Under the pieces are notes generated by a model. It saw only the letters and a program-made list of their open reading frames with translations. It was not told the origin of the DNA and ran no database searches. A program made the position numbers and the translations under genes. A DNA stretch of 64,000 bases from JAVJQS01 sp040218815 (GTDB lineage Bacteria > Bacteroidota > Bacteroidia > Flavobacteriales_E > Vicingaceae), in the NCBI GenBank assembly GCA_040218815.1, contig JAVJQS010000003.1, positions 295,211 through 359,210 of the forward strand, in the 5' to 3' direction. Below, piece after piece: positions 51,271 to 60,826 of this stretch (positions are counted from its first letter, which is position 1; each line of letters begins with the position of its first letter).

Positions 51271-53823
51271 ATGAAAAAAACGTTTATTCCTCTTATTATT
51301 TCTCTTTCGCTCTTCTCCTTGCAACTTCATGCACAATATATCTATGAAGAAGTCGATTCTACTGTAACGGTTGAAGTAAATGGGCAAATATTAGGAGCGC
51401 CATTTACTGGTGGTTATAATACGGCTCAATTTAGTGAATTTGATTTAGATCAAGACGGCACTTTAGATTTATTAGTTTATGACCGAGCTCTAGGTCAGGT
51501 TCGACCTTATTTAAACGCCGGTATTCCAAATGTAGTTTCGTATAGCTATGCTCCTCATTACGCTCAATTTTTCCCAGCTATTCAAGATTGGCTAAAAACT
51601 GCAGACTACAATAACGATGGGAAAATGGATTTAATTGAAGGTCGCTCAAATATTGTAGTTTGGAAGAATACAAGCACTCCAAGCTCAGGATTAAGCTTTG
51701 AAATTGCGAGTAAACTAAAATCATTGTACAGTCCACAAAGTCCTAGCAAAGTAACTGTCAATCCAAGCAAAGGCAGTTTACCTGGCTTCTATGACATGAA
51801 TAATGATAATGATTTGGATTTATTCCTATTTAACTCTAATGCAAAATCGATGGACTACCATAGGAATTTAGCCCAAGAAAATGCAGGCGACTTTGAGTTT
51901 GATCTTGAAAGAAGGAATACATGTTGGGGAACATTTATCGAAAGCGGAATCAACTCTGAAATATTTTTAGATTCTTGCCAAGGACCAATACCTCCAAACG
52001 GGGAGTTGAGCAAAATAGATTATTTTGGCAATCAGCATCAGTTGGTAGGTGAAGATAAAGGACTAAAGCATGCAGGAAGCACAGTTAACCCAATAGACAT
52101 TGATAACAATGGGACTATGGACTTATTGATTGCTGACGTAGACGCTTATCAATTAAAGCTGCTAATAAACGAAGATACAACTGGTGTTAATTCACATATT
52201 GTTTCATTTCAAGACTCCTTTCCCAACTACGATAAACCTATTGATTTACTTTACCCTGCAGTTTATTTTATAGATGTTAATAACGATGGTTTTAAAGATA
52301 TGATCGCAAGTCCAAATGCTGCCAACACCAGTATTTTTAATGCCTATTTAACGTTAGACGACATTTATTATTACGAAAACATAGCTTCTGACGGCAGCTA
52401 CCAATTTAATTTCCAAGAAAAACGCTTTTTCATTGATCAAACGTTAGATTTTGGATTGAATGCATACCCCATATTTTTAGACTATAATAAAGATGGTTTA
52501 AAAGACTTGTTAGTTGGAAATGATGGCTATGTAAATGAAAGCTTAAGCAATATTAAAGGCCAACTGGCTTTATTTGAAAATATTGGAAATACCCAATCAC
52601 CAAAATTTCGCTTGGTTGACAATAACTACTTGAACATCCCTTCACTTAAATTGGATATACAGAACGATACCAATAGCAGAAATATTACACCTACTTCTGG
52701 AGATCTTGATGGAGATGGCGATGATGACCTACTAATAGGCGAAGAAAATGGAAATATTTTCTTTTTTGAAGATACTTCTTCTGCTAATTCAGTTGCAGCT
52801 TTTAAGTTTCACCCAAACCCATATCAAGGACTAAATATCCGAAACAGAAGTGAATCAGATGCACCAGTACTTTATGATATTAATAATGATAGTTTGTTAG
52901 ATTGTATTGTTACCGCTAATGGCAGCTCTGTGAACTACTTTTTAAATTTTGGCACAGCTACTAATCCTATGCTTAATATTAAAGTTGATTCTATTATCTG
53001 GCAGCTAGGCAGCACCTTCCGCTATTATTTTAAAGAAGCACCAAATTTTAGCCTTCTTCATATTAATGATACTATGGCAGTTCATAATGCACTTAACTTA
53101 AACAACAATTCGTTTATCCAATTGGTAATAACCACTATTAATGAAGCTCAAAATTATATTGAATGTAAAAACATAACCATTCCATCTGCAGATGCTAGTT
53201 TCAACGAATTAGGCTCTAGTGCTTACATGACATTTTTCAATAGAGATTGGGGAAATTTAAATACGCTTGTAAATTTGAGTAGTCCAAGAGTTTTTCCATA
53301 TCGAGAAAATGGCAAAACACAACTTATCGTTGTTGACTTCAATGGCAGCAGGTACTTCTTTAACGAAATATCTGACACACTCCAGCAAAATGACACTTTT
53401 AACTTAGCTGTTAGCGATTATTTAAAAGATTATGGAATAAGATCATTTGTAAGCGGGACTGATTTAAATGGAGATGATAAGGTTGATTTGGCATTTGGAA
53501 ACTTCGCGGGAGGCATCAAATTGCTCTTTGCTACGAATGGGGTTGGTGTTGCAGAGTTTAAGGACAATCGCAAAAAACAAAATAACTTTTTTAGCCTTTA
53601 TCCGAATCCTGCAAAAGAAAGTGTCACCGTTTTAATTGATCAGCAACTTAAAAGTGAGACTACCTTATTTTTAAGAAATGCAAGTGGCAAATTGGTGCTT
53701 AAAAAAGTGTTGAATTTCCAAACAGAGTCTCTAAATACTTCAAATCTTCCAAGTGGTCTATACTTTATAACCTTGCAGAATGAACAATTATTTAGTACTA
53801 GAAAGCTGATTATAAAACCATAA
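51271..53823 (+). CDS. Secreted FG-GAP/VCBS repeat protein with type IX sorting domain
   Basis: An 850-residue exported protein with signal peptide FIPLIISLSLFSLQLHA. It carries about nine calcium-binding VCBS/FG-GAP-like loops, such as DLDQDGTLDLLVYD, DYNNDGKMDLIEG, DVNNDGFKDMIAS, DYNKDGLKDLLVGND and DLDGDGDDDLLIGEE, which build a beta-propeller. The C-terminal 80 residues form a type A T9SS sorting domain (FFSLYPNPAKESVTVLI, ending STRKLIIKP). It is likely displayed or released at the cell surface. The stop overlaps the converging protease gene by 14 bases. Ligand is unknown. Confidence 0.9.
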   Translation: MKKTFIPLIISLSLFSLQLHAQYIYEEVDSTVTVEVNGQILGAPFTGGYNTAQFSEFDLDQDGTLDLLVYDRALGQVRPYLNAGIPNVVSYSYAPHYAQFFPAIQDWLKTADYNNDGKMDLIEGRSNIVVWKNTSTPSSGLSFEIASKLKSLYSPQSPSKVTVNPSKGSLPGFYDMNNDNDLDLFLFNSNAKSMDYHRNLAQENAGDFEFDLERRNTCWGTFIESGINSEIFLDSCQGPIPPNGELSKIDYFGNQHQLVGEDKGLKHAGSTVNPIDIDNNGTMDLLIADVDAYQLKLLINEDTTGVNSHIVSFQDSFPNYDKPIDLLYPAVYFIDVNNDGFKDMIASPNAANTSIFNAYLTLDDIYYYENIASDGSYQFNFQEKRFFIDQTLDFGLNAYPIFLDYNKDGLKDLLVGNDGYVNESLSNIKGQLALFENIGNTQSPKFRLVDNNYLNIPSLKLDIQNDTNSRNITPTSGDLDGDGDDDLLIGEENGNIFFFEDTSSANSVAAFKFHPNPYQGLNIRNRSESDAPVLYDINNDSLLDCIVTANGSSVNYFLNFGTATNPMLNIKVDSIIWQLGSTFRYYFKEAPNFSLLHINDTMAVHNALNLNNNSFIQLVITTINEAQNYIECKNITIPSADASFNELGSSAYMTFFNRDWGNLNTLVNLSSPRVFPYRENGKTQLIVVDFNGSRYFFNEISDTLQQNDTFNLAVSDYLKDYGIRSFVSGTDLNGDDKVDLAFGNFAGGIKLLFATNGVGVAEFKDNRKKQNNFFSLYPNPAKESVTVLIDQQLKSETTLFLRNASGKLVLKKVLNFQTESLNTSNLPSGLYFITLQNEQLFSTRKLIIKP

Positions 53824-54247
53824 GAGCATCACTATCCAGTTTCAACTCTCGATTGGCATAGCTAATAATTGCGTTGCCCTTTAAAAGAATGTCACCTCCT
53901 AATACCCCATGAATTTTAGCTGCTCCAATTTTTTCATACGATTGAAGTACTGCAGCTAAATCCATTGCAGCTAACTCAATGTTTTTCATTTTATGTTTTC
54001 CGATCCCAAAATTCTCTACAACAACCGTATAACTCTTCATATTAATAGCACCCACCCCGGCAGAAGTAGCCTCTTCCACCTTAAAAATTAAATCTGGCTC
54101 AATTTCTTTCAAATAATCTAAGTCAAAGACCGACCGGGAAGCGCCAGTATCTAAAACAAGTTTTAAGGGCTTATGATTTATTGTAACATCTAGTAGTAAG
54201 TGTGTTCCATTTGGATCAATAGAGACTAACTCAAGGGGGATTTTCAT
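53810..54247 (-). CDS. Retropepsin-like aspartic protease
   Basis: This 145-residue single-domain protein carries the aspartic protease motif LVLDTGASRSVF, with the catalytic aspartate at D33, and the family's hydrophobic-hydrophobic-Gly element (HGVLGGDIL). Such small proteins act as dimers like retroviral proteases, since only one active-site motif is present. There is no signal peptide, so it is probably cytoplasmic. Its 3' end overlaps the VCBS gene by 14 bases tail to tail. Confidence 0.85.
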   Translation of the reverse strand: MKIPLELVSIDPNGTHLLLDVTINHKPLKLVLDTGASRSVFDLDYLKEIEPDLIFKVEEATSAGVGAINMKSYTVVVENFGIGKHKMKNIELAAMDLAAVLQSYEKIGAAKIHGVLGGDILLKGNAIISYANRELKLDSDALMVL

Positions 54248-54307
54248 TTTAGATTTTAAGAAAATTTATTTCATGCAAATCACCAACTGTGTTGAAGGCT
54301 TGTTTTA

Positions 54308-54347
54308 AACAAAAAAGCCGCTAAGCAATTTTTTGCATTAGCGGCTT
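54308..54347 (-). terminator. Terminator after mdh
   Basis: On the minus strand AAGCCGCTAA and TTAGCGGCTT (54315-54324 with 54338-54347) pair, with an inner GCAA/TTGC stem, followed by T residues. Confidence 0.85.
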
Positions 54348-54367
54348 ATTCAATCGTTAATCGATTT

Positions 54368-55303
54368 TCACTTAAGATCCATGTTGTCCAATACATCCAT
54401 TACAGAACGCACAGCAACAGAAGACTCCTTCAACAAGGCTTTTTCATCCTCATTCAATTCTAGTTCTATGATTTTTTCAATACCGTTTTTTCCCAATATA
54501 ACTGGTACACCAAGATAAATATCTTTCATTCCATACTCGCCATTAAGCAAGGCACAAACTGGAAAAATTCTACGTTGGTCACGAACAATTGCTTCCACCA
54601 TTTGGGCTGCTGCTGCACCAGGTGCATACCAAGCAGAAGTACCCATCAAGTTAACTAATTCACCACCACCTTTTTTTGTTCGTTCAACAATAGCGTTTAG
54701 TCTTTCTTCGCTAATCATTTCGGTTACTGGAATTCCACCAACAGTTGTATATCTAGGTAGAGGAACCATAGTATCACCGTGTCCACCCATTAAAACAGCT
54801 TGGATATCTTTTGGTGAAACATTTAATTCTTCAGCTAAAAAAGATCTGTAACGCGCAGTGTCCAAGATACCCGCCATACCAAAGACTCTGCTTGAATCAA
54901 TTTTTGCAGTTAAATATGCGCAGTAGGTCATTACGTCTAATGGATTAGAAACAATAATGATTTTTGAGTTTGGAGAGTGCTTAATGATATTTTCTGTTAC
55001 CATTTTCACAATACCAGCATTGGTTGCAATTAAATCATCACGACTCATACCAGGTTTTCTTGGAATACCAGAAGTAATAACTACAACATCTGAATTGGCA
55101 GTCTTACTGTAATCATTTGTAGAACCTACAGTTCTAGTATCGTATAAATTGATTGGTGAGGTTTCCCAAATATCAAGAGCTTTACCCTCGGCTAAACCTT
55201 CTTTAATATCTACTAGTACAACTTCATTAGCTAATTCTTTGTGAGCAACTACATTGGCGCAAGTAGCTCCAACATTTCCGGCTCCAACAACGGTAACTTT
55301 CAT
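54368..55303 (-). CDS. mdh: Malate dehydrogenase (LDH-like type)
   Basis: A 311-residue NAD enzyme of the citric acid cycle. The dinucleotide loop is VVGAGNVGATCA at the N-terminus. R82 and R88 in PRKPGMSRDD, with R151, bind the dicarboxylate, and the D148/H175 pair (GGHGDTMVP) does catalysis. Arg at position 82 indicates malate rather than lactate specificity. A -7 element lies upstream at 55334-55341, and the gene has its own terminator. Confidence 0.96.
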   Translation of the reverse strand: MKVTVVGAGNVGATCANVVAHKELANEVVLVDIKEGLAEGKALDIWETSPINLYDTRTVGSTNDYSKTANSDVVVITSGIPRKPGMSRDDLIATNAGIVKMVTENIIKHSPNSKIIIVSNPLDVMTYCAYLTAKIDSSRVFGMAGILDTARYRSFLAEELNVSPKDIQAVLMGGHGDTMVPLPRYTTVGGIPVTEMISEERLNAIVERTKKGGGELVNLMGTSAWYAPGAAAAQMVEAIVRDQRRIFPVCALLNGEYGMKDIYLGVPVILGKNGIEKIIELELNEDEKALLKESSVAVRSVMDVLDNMDLK

Positions 55304-55333
55304 AGTGTTTTTTGATTAAATTTTTTAGGTTGG

Positions 55334-55341
55334 CAAAGGTA
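55334..55341 (-). promoter_or_regulatory. -7 promoter element for mdh
   Basis: The minus strand reads TACCTTTG, an exact match, 30 bases before the ATG. Confidence 0.5.
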
Positions 55342-55466
55342 ATCAAAGTCCATAGCTTTTAAAAACCAATTTTCATTAAACCTTTAAACTAACCCATTTT
55401 AAAATAAATATTACTCCGGAAGGCAACCTTTCAATAATTTAGCGTCATTAGAACACAATACCTTAA

Positions 55467-56057
55467 ATGGATTTAAGCGACGAAAAAGATGTAAGAGAGC
55501 TTGTGAAAGGCTGTGCTGAGGGAAAAAGGAGCTACCAGCAATTGTTATACAAACATATGTATGGTAAAATGATGGTAGTTTGTTATCGCTACGCTAGCAG
55601 ACCAAATGATGCAAAAGATCTTTTTCAAGAAGGATTCATCAAGGTGTTCAATAAAATTGAAAAATTCGATTTTAAGGGTTCTTTAGAAGGTTGGATTCGT
55701 AGAATTATGGTCAACAATGCAATTGATCACTATAGAAAGAATAAAAATAAATACGCTATTAGCGAAACGCTGGTAAATGCAGAAAATATTCCCGAAAAGG
55801 AAACGGATGAAGGAATTTTTGAAGGGATTACATCAGCAGAGTTATTAGGGCTAGTGCAAGAGTTAAGTCCAGTTTATCGTACCGTTTTTAACCTCTTTGT
55901 ATTAGATGATTATAGCCATGCAGAAATTGCGGAGGAACTGGGAGTATCAGAAGGGACTAGCAAGTCCAATCTATCCAAAGCCAAAAAGAACTTAAAAAAA
56001 TTGATTTTAGAGAAAGTACAAAAAGAAAACGCTCCACTGAGCGAAACAAATAAGTAA
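55467..56057 (+). CDS. ECF-type RNA polymerase sigma factor
   Basis: The 196-residue protein is a group 4 sigma-70 factor. Region 2 covers about 20-95 (RYASRPNDAKDLFQEGFIKVFNKIEKFDFKGSLEGWIRRIMVNNAIDHYRK-type), and region 4 about 130-185 (HAEIAEELGVSEGTSKSNLSKAKKNLKKLI) with its helix-turn-helix. The next gene, 41 bases after the stop, encodes a single-pass membrane protein and could be its partner or regulator, as ECF factors usually have anti-sigma genes downstream (inference). A terminator follows that gene. Confidence 0.93.
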   Translation: MDLSDEKDVRELVKGCAEGKRSYQQLLYKHMYGKMMVVCYRYASRPNDAKDLFQEGFIKVFNKIEKFDFKGSLEGWIRRIMVNNAIDHYRKNKNKYAISETLVNAENIPEKETDEGIFEGITSAELLGLVQELSPVYRTVFNLFVLDDYSHAEIAEELGVSEGTSKSNLSKAKKNLKKLILEKVQKENAPLSETNK

Positions 56058-56098
56058 TTGAAAATAAGGTTGTAAAGAACCGATTGAAGTTTACAAAA

Positions 56099-57412
56099 AT
56101 GAAAAATAAATTAAATAACGAGGAGCAGTTTCTACGAGATAAATTAAACCAAGCGGAGGCCGAGTTTAATTATCAAGAAAGTGACTGGCAAGAGATTCAG
56201 CAAAAGCTCCCCAAAAAAGGCGCTTTAGGCAATTATGGTACTTTATTAAAAGCCGGGATTGGTTTTGCTATCTTAGTTGCTATCGCTTACTTAGCGAATA
56301 CCAGCTGGGATGATTCAGAGGCAATTGCTTCAGGTCAAGAAGAAAAATTTTCCACAATTGAAACTACTACAACTACCTCTGAAGAATCTTCAAAAGATTT
56401 AGAAGAAAAAGCAAAAACAACTGCTTCGAATGAATCAATGTTAAATAATAAGGAAAGTTCTTCCTCATCAGTTTCTGAAGAAAAAGCCATTAAGGGCAGT
56501 GATGAAAAAACAGTTGAAATAAAACTGCCTTCAGAAAAAGAGCAAGCGGTTATAGTTGACGAGGAAACAGAAACCCCTATAAGAAAAACTCAAGAAGAAG
56601 CTTTGCCTTCAGTAGAATTGAAATCATTAAACATTGATGGAAAAGCATGTGTGGAAAGCATCATATCCTTATCGCCGAACATTAAAGGGGCAGATCTTAA
56701 CGATTTAAGTTATAAGTGGGAAATTGATGGAATTAAACAATCATCTGTTGAAGCGATTCTTGATTACAAAATCGAGCAATCAGGTTTGTTAAAATTTGAG
56801 CTTTCTGCAATTAGAGACAACAAAATTGTTGCTAGCTATGGAATGAAGTTGAATATCCCTGAAGTTGTGAAAGCGGATTTTACTTATCAAGATATGGCAA
56901 CTCCATACGATGATTTCTCGGCTGAATTTACTGCAATACCTGAAGAATTAGAAAATCTGAAATGGGAAATTAAAGAAATGGATGCCACAATGAAAGCTAG
57001 TACTCCCTACTTTAATTTTGGAAAAAAAGGAGTGTTTGATGTAACACTCATTCATACCTATAAAAATGGATGCACTACAGAGATTTCCAAACCTGTTTTT
57101 ATAGACCAAGACTTTAAAACTTTGGCTCCAAATGCATTCACCCCTGACGGGAATGATTTAAATGAGGCATTTATTCCAGTGGGGTTCACCCCTGAAGCAG
57201 GCATTGTCCTAAACGACGAATTTAGAATGTCAATTTATGATTATAATGGAACGTTGGTTTACTCTACTACCTCCAACAAGCAACCCTGGAATGGGCGTTT
57301 AAATAATAGTGGTAACGTTTTACCTGAAGGCAGCTATGTTTGGAAGGTTGAATTGAAAAATTCAAAAGGTCAGGAAGCAAATTATGCTGGGAAAGTTAAA
57401 ATCATGTATTAA
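56099..57412 (+). CDS. Membrane protein with PKD-like domains and gliding-motility type C-terminal domain
   Basis: From the ATG at 56099 the protein has 437 residues. The N-terminus has a cytoplasmic coiled segment (about 5-40) and one transmembrane helix (LLKAGIGFAILVAIAYLA), then a Ser/Glu-rich linker. Two beta-sandwich, PKD-like domains follow, and the C-terminal ~85 residues contain NAFTPDGNDLNEAF and ILPEGSYVWKVELK-like motifs of the T9SS type B (gliding motility-associated) domain. There is no cleavable signal peptide, which is odd for a T9SS cargo. The TTG at 56084 in frame is less likely. Placed right after the ECF sigma factor, it may work as its membrane-bound partner (inference). 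Confidence 0.78.
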   Translation: MKNKLNNEEQFLRDKLNQAEAEFNYQESDWQEIQQKLPKKGALGNYGTLLKAGIGFAILVAIAYLANTSWDDSEAIASGQEEKFSTIETTTTTSEESSKDLEEKAKTTASNESMLNNKESSSSSVSEEKAIKGSDEKTVEIKLPSEKEQAVIVDEETETPIRKTQEEALPSVELKSLNIDGKACVESIISLSPNIKGADLNDLSYKWEIDGIKQSSVEAILDYKIEQSGLLKFELSAIRDNKIVASYGMKLNIPEVVKADFTYQDMATPYDDFSAEFTAIPEELENLKWEIKEMDATMKASTPYFNFGKKGVFDVTLIHTYKNGCTTEISKPVFIDQDFKTLAPNAFTPDGNDLNEAFIPVGFTPEAGIVLNDEFRMSIYDYNGTLVYSTTSNKQPWNGRLNNSGNVLPEGSYVWKVELKNSKGQEANYAGKVKIMY

Positions 57413-57480
57413 ATCAACAACCACTGTTTGACAAAGCTTATAGATTTATATTGGTTATTTTTAAGAAGTGAGTCAAAAGT

Positions 57481-57513
57481 AAGCCCCAAAGCGTAAGCTT
57501 CGGGGCTTTTTTA
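57481..57513 (+). terminator. Terminator after the ECF sigma / membrane protein unit
   Basis: AAGCCCC (57481-57487) and GGGGCTT (57502-57508) pair around an inner AGC/GCT stem and run into T residues. Confidence 0.85.
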
Positions 57514-57572
57514 TATTTTAGGACAGTGAAAAGCATTTCGATGTTAATTAAACACCTTTCATCTCTAATCCA

Positions 57573-58982
57573 CTAGTTTTGGATCGTTTCATGAACTGCT
57601 TTTAATATAGCAAACGCCCCTTCCGTAGTTTCAGACTCAGCATAAGTTCTAAGCACTGGCTCAGTTCCTGAAGGTCGAATCATTACCCATTCGTCATTGT
57701 CGAAGTAGAATTTAAAGCCATCAACAGTTTCAACACGCTTCACTTGATACTTCCCAAATGACTTATAATCATCAGCGGCACAATGTGCCATAATTTTTTG
57801 TTTAGTTGCTTCTTCTAAGTGTAAGTCAATACGCTCAAATTTAAAGGCTCCAACAACTTTGTAAACTTCTTGAATTAAATCATCTAGTGATTTTCCTGAT
57901 TTTACCATGTATTCCCAAATTACCAAGCCCATCCAAATACCATCACGTTCTGGTATATGTCCTTTTATAGCGATACCACCTGACTCTTCTCCGCCAACAA
58001 GCACATCTTCACTAACCATATGGCCCGCGATGTACTTAAAACCAATTTTTGTCACTAAATACTCTAAATCAAACGCATCACATAACTTCTTGATTTTAGG
58101 CGAAACTGAAAAAGCATTCACTACCTTTCCTGTCATCTTCTTTTCTTTCACCAAATAATTTATCAGCAACAAAATAATGTGGTGCGAGTCGATAAACTCC
58201 CCTTCCGAGTTATATAGCCCAATTCGATCAGCATCTCCATCTACAGCTAATCCACAGTCTAAGTCTCCCTCAGAGATTCGTAGTAACTCCGAAAATTCTG
58301 TCAAATTTCGGTGAATTGGCTCTGGGGCTTGCCCTTCAAAACCCGGATTTTCGTCGCAATGCAAAAAAGTAATATTTGGTAATAATCTTCTCATTACATT
58401 CTGACCTGCTCCATACATGGCATCAAAAGCAAAGTTCATTTTACTATTTCTTATGGAATCCATATCAAAATTAGCCTCAACATGATCAATATATTGTTGC
58501 TCTAGATCAATGTGCTTTACTTTTCCAGATTCTATTAAGTCTGCCATTTTAATGGCCTCCAGATCTACTCCATTGTTGTCAGGAATTAAATCTTCAACCT
58601 CTTGAACTTGCTCAGGCAAAAGTGGCCCACCAAAATGTCCTTTCAATTTGAATCCATTATAAGAGGGTGGATTATGTGAAGCGGTAATAACCACACCCAA
58701 AGAAGCTTTTTGATTTAAGGTTCCTAAAGAAACCATTGGCGTTGAAACAAAGCCTTTTGCTAAGTACACTTGAACTCCATTGGTAGCTAATATTTTTGCT
58801 GCCGTTTCCGCAAATAATTCACCGGCAAATCGACAATCATGTCCAATAACTACTGATGGATTATCGAAATTTTTTTTTAACCAAGCGGCAGTTCCAAGAG
58901 CTACTCTGGCAACATTATCAACTGTATAATCTTTTGCTATGATGGCTCTCCACCCGTCTGTTCCAAACTTTATTTTTGACAT
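57573..58982 (-). CDS. Phosphoglucomutase/phosphomannomutase family protein
   Basis: A 469-residue alpha-D-phosphohexomutase. The catalytic phosphoserine lies in TASHNPPSYNG at S102, the metal-binding loop is DGDADR, and the sugar-binding and phosphate-binding loops GEESGG and RPSGTEPVLRTYAE are present. Such enzymes interconvert hexose 1- and 6-phosphates for cell-envelope sugars; specificity for glucose, mannose or glucosamine cannot be read. A -7 element at 59002-59009 precedes it inside the spacer after mltG. Confidence 0.92.
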   Translation of the reverse strand: MSKIKFGTDGWRAIIAKDYTVDNVARVALGTAAWLKKNFDNPSVVIGHDCRFAGELFAETAAKILATNGVQVYLAKGFVSTPMVSLGTLNQKASLGVVITASHNPPSYNGFKLKGHFGGPLLPEQVQEVEDLIPDNNGVDLEAIKMADLIESGKVKHIDLEQQYIDHVEANFDMDSIRNSKMNFAFDAMYGAGQNVMRRLLPNITFLHCDENPGFEGQAPEPIHRNLTEFSELLRISEGDLDCGLAVDGDADRIGLYNSEGEFIDSHHIILLLINYLVKEKKMTGKVVNAFSVSPKIKKLCDAFDLEYLVTKIGFKYIAGHMVSEDVLVGGEESGGIAIKGHIPERDGIWMGLVIWEYMVKSGKSLDDLIQEVYKVVGAFKFERIDLHLEEATKQKIMAHCAADDYKSFGKYQVKRVETVDGFKFYFDNDEWVMIRPSGTEPVLRTYAESETTEGAFAILKAVHETIQN

Positions 58983-59001
58983 TCTTCTAATTTTAGGATT
59001 G

Positions 59002-59009
59002 CAAAAATA
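59002..59009 (-). promoter_or_regulatory. -7 promoter element for the phosphohexomutase gene
   Basis: The minus strand reads TATTTTTG, 19 bases before the ATG at 58982. Confidence 0.4.
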
Positions 59010-59015
59010 TGGATT

Positions 59016-60065
59016 CTATCGCATAATTCTACGGCGATTTAGCTCTCTTCTATATTCATTGGCATAGACATTATGTTGGCTTAATGTTCTAGAAAAATTG
59101 TGGTAACCTGAGAAATCTGGTTTTGCACACATGTAAATGTAGTTGTGCTTTTCATAGTTTAAAACGGCATTTATAGAACTTACTTCTGGCAAATTGATAG
59201 GTCCTGGAGGCAAACCAGCATATGTGTAAGTATTAAACCTTGAGTCAAGCAATTTATGTTCGTTAAGCACTCGTTTAATGGAAAAATCACCCAAGGCATA
59301 TATTAAAGTAGGATCAGATTGAAGCCGCATTCCTCTTCTTATCCTGTTAATATATAAGCCCGCTACTTTCGGTCGTTCATCAGGATGTCCCATTTGCTCA
59401 GCTTGAACAATTGAAGCTAAAATAGATACTTCAGATTGACTTAAATTCAACTTTTTTGCCTTAGTAATTTTTTCAGTGGTCCAAAAACGCTTGTACTCGG
59501 TAGCCATTCGCTTAATAAATTCTTCTGCAGAAGTATTCCAATATAACTCGTAAGTATTTGGAATAAATAAGGTCAGGAATGTTTGTGTGTTAAATCCATA
59601 TTTTGCGGCTAATGAACTACTGGTAAAGGTTTTCATAAGCTCATTTGAGTCGGCTTCGATTTGCTCACTTATGTTTCCAGCTAAATCACTAAAAGTTCTT
59701 ATGCTATTAAAAGTCACCTTAACTGGAGTTTGTTTACCAGAACGCAATAGGTTAACCAACTCGTTATTGCTCATGCCATTTTCAATCAAATAGCGACCTG
59801 GCTTGGGAGTAATAAATTCCTTATGATTGGCCACCCAAATAAAGGAGGTCGTGTCTTTAAGAATTTTTTCTTGATGAAGATAGTTAACTAAGTCAGCCCT
59901 ATCCCAATTTGATTTAATGTATAAATACTGTTGTTTATTTTCAATTGAAGTGGCTGAATTAAAAACTTTACCATAATAACGGTAAACTACAAAAGCAGCT
60001 ATTGCAACTACAATTAAAAATAAAATAGCTCCTAAGGAGCCTCTTTTTTTCTTCTTTTTAGCCAT
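59016..60065 (-). CDS. mltG: Endolytic peptidoglycan transglycosylase MltG
   Basis: The 349-residue protein has a lysine-rich cytoplasmic start, one transmembrane helix (about 12-28) and a periplasmic YceG-like domain. The conserved glutamate of the ILASIVQAE motif is at E223, and GLYINRIRRGMRLQSDPTLIYALGD and YAGLPPGPINLPEVSSINAVL are typical. MltG cuts nascent glycan strands to end their polymerisation. A -7 element TATTTTTG is at 60083-60090. Confidence 0.94.
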   Translation of the reverse strand: MAKKKKKRGSLGAILFLIVVAIAAFVVYRYYGKVFNSATSIENKQQYLYIKSNWDRADLVNYLHQEKILKDTTSFIWVANHKEFITPKPGRYLIENGMSNNELVNLLRSGKQTPVKVTFNSIRTFSDLAGNISEQIEADSNELMKTFTSSSLAAKYGFNTQTFLTLFIPNTYELYWNTSAEEFIKRMATEYKRFWTTEKITKAKKLNLSQSEVSILASIVQAEQMGHPDERPKVAGLYINRIRRGMRLQSDPTLIYALGDFSIKRVLNEHKLLDSRFNTYTYAGLPPGPINLPEVSSINAVLNYEKHNYIYMCAKPDFSGYHNFSRTLSQHNVYANEYRRELNRRRIMR

Positions 60066-60082
60066 CTATATAATTGGAGTTG

Positions 60083-60090
60083 CAAAAATA
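60083..60090 (-). promoter_or_regulatory. -7 promoter element for mltG
   Basis: The minus strand reads TATTTTTG, 17 bases before the ATG at 60065. Confidence 0.4.
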
Positions 60091-60171
60091 ATCTTAAAGT
60101 TCAGTTTTTAGGGCTTGATTAACAACTCTTCCAAATTATTTAATTGAGTTGAGACGCTAAAATTTATTTAA

Positions 60172-60711
60172 TTACTGATTTAATGGTCGACCAGTTCGAT
60201 AGATCACATTGTTGCTATTATCGGGATCTAACTCCCCCTTTACCAAGCTGAACTTATTTTTCTTCAGGAGCATGATTGAAGACTTGTTATCAAAATGAGT
60301 AAATGCCTCGATTTCTATCAATGACAACTTTTCATACCCAAACTTTAACACGCATTTCAACGCTTCAGACATAATACCTCGCCGTTGAAAGTCCGCCTTC
60401 AAGTCATACCCTAATTCCGCCTTTTTAGCTTCTGCATCGAAATGCCACAAACAAATTGAGCCAATCATTTTCAAGTTCTTTTTTAAGCATATCGCCCAGT
60501 AAATATTTTCTCCTGCCTCAAACCCAGCATTTACTTTTGTGATAAAAGTACGAGCATCTTCAATATTCTTAAGAGTGTCTCTTTTAATATATTGGTTGAT
60601 AGTTAAATCAGAGCGTATATGTAATATTATTTGAGCATCATCGAAAGTCACTTTTCGCAGAATCAAACGAGCTGTTTCTAACTCCGGAAAACTCAGAAAC
60701 TGAAAATTCAT
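60172..60711 (-). CDS. GNAT family N-acetyltransferase (RimJ/RimL type)
   Basis: From the ATG at 60711 the protein has 179 residues. It has the RimJ/RimL-like acetyltransferase layout: ETARLILRKVTFDDAQIILHIRSD at the start, IGSICLWHFDAEAKKAELGYDLKADFQRRGIMSEALK with the acetyl-CoA binding QRRGIMSE loop, and FTHFDNKSSIMLLKKNKF near the end. It could acetylate a ribosomal protein N-terminus or another amine. A TTG at 60717 in frame is less likely. Confidence 0.88.
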   Translation of the reverse strand: MNFQFLSFPELETARLILRKVTFDDAQIILHIRSDLTINQYIKRDTLKNIEDARTFITKVNAGFEAGENIYWAICLKKNLKMIGSICLWHFDAEAKKAELGYDLKADFQRRGIMSEALKCVLKFGYEKLSLIEIEAFTHFDNKSSIMLLKKNKFSLVKGELDPDNSNNVIYRTGRPLNQ

Positions 60712-60800
60712 ATACAATTTTACCCATTAGATAAGTAATGACAGCTTATTAAAATCGAAACTTTCACCATCTTGCTTTCGAATATCAGTTTTATAAAAAT

Positions 60801-60808
60801 TACTTTTG
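60801..60808 (+). promoter_or_regulatory. -7 promoter element for trmD
   Basis: TACTTTTG is an exact match. It overlaps the possible TTG start at 60806, so the ATG at 60827 must be used. Confidence 0.55.
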
Positions 60809-60826
60809 CAGAATAAACAGCCTTCC

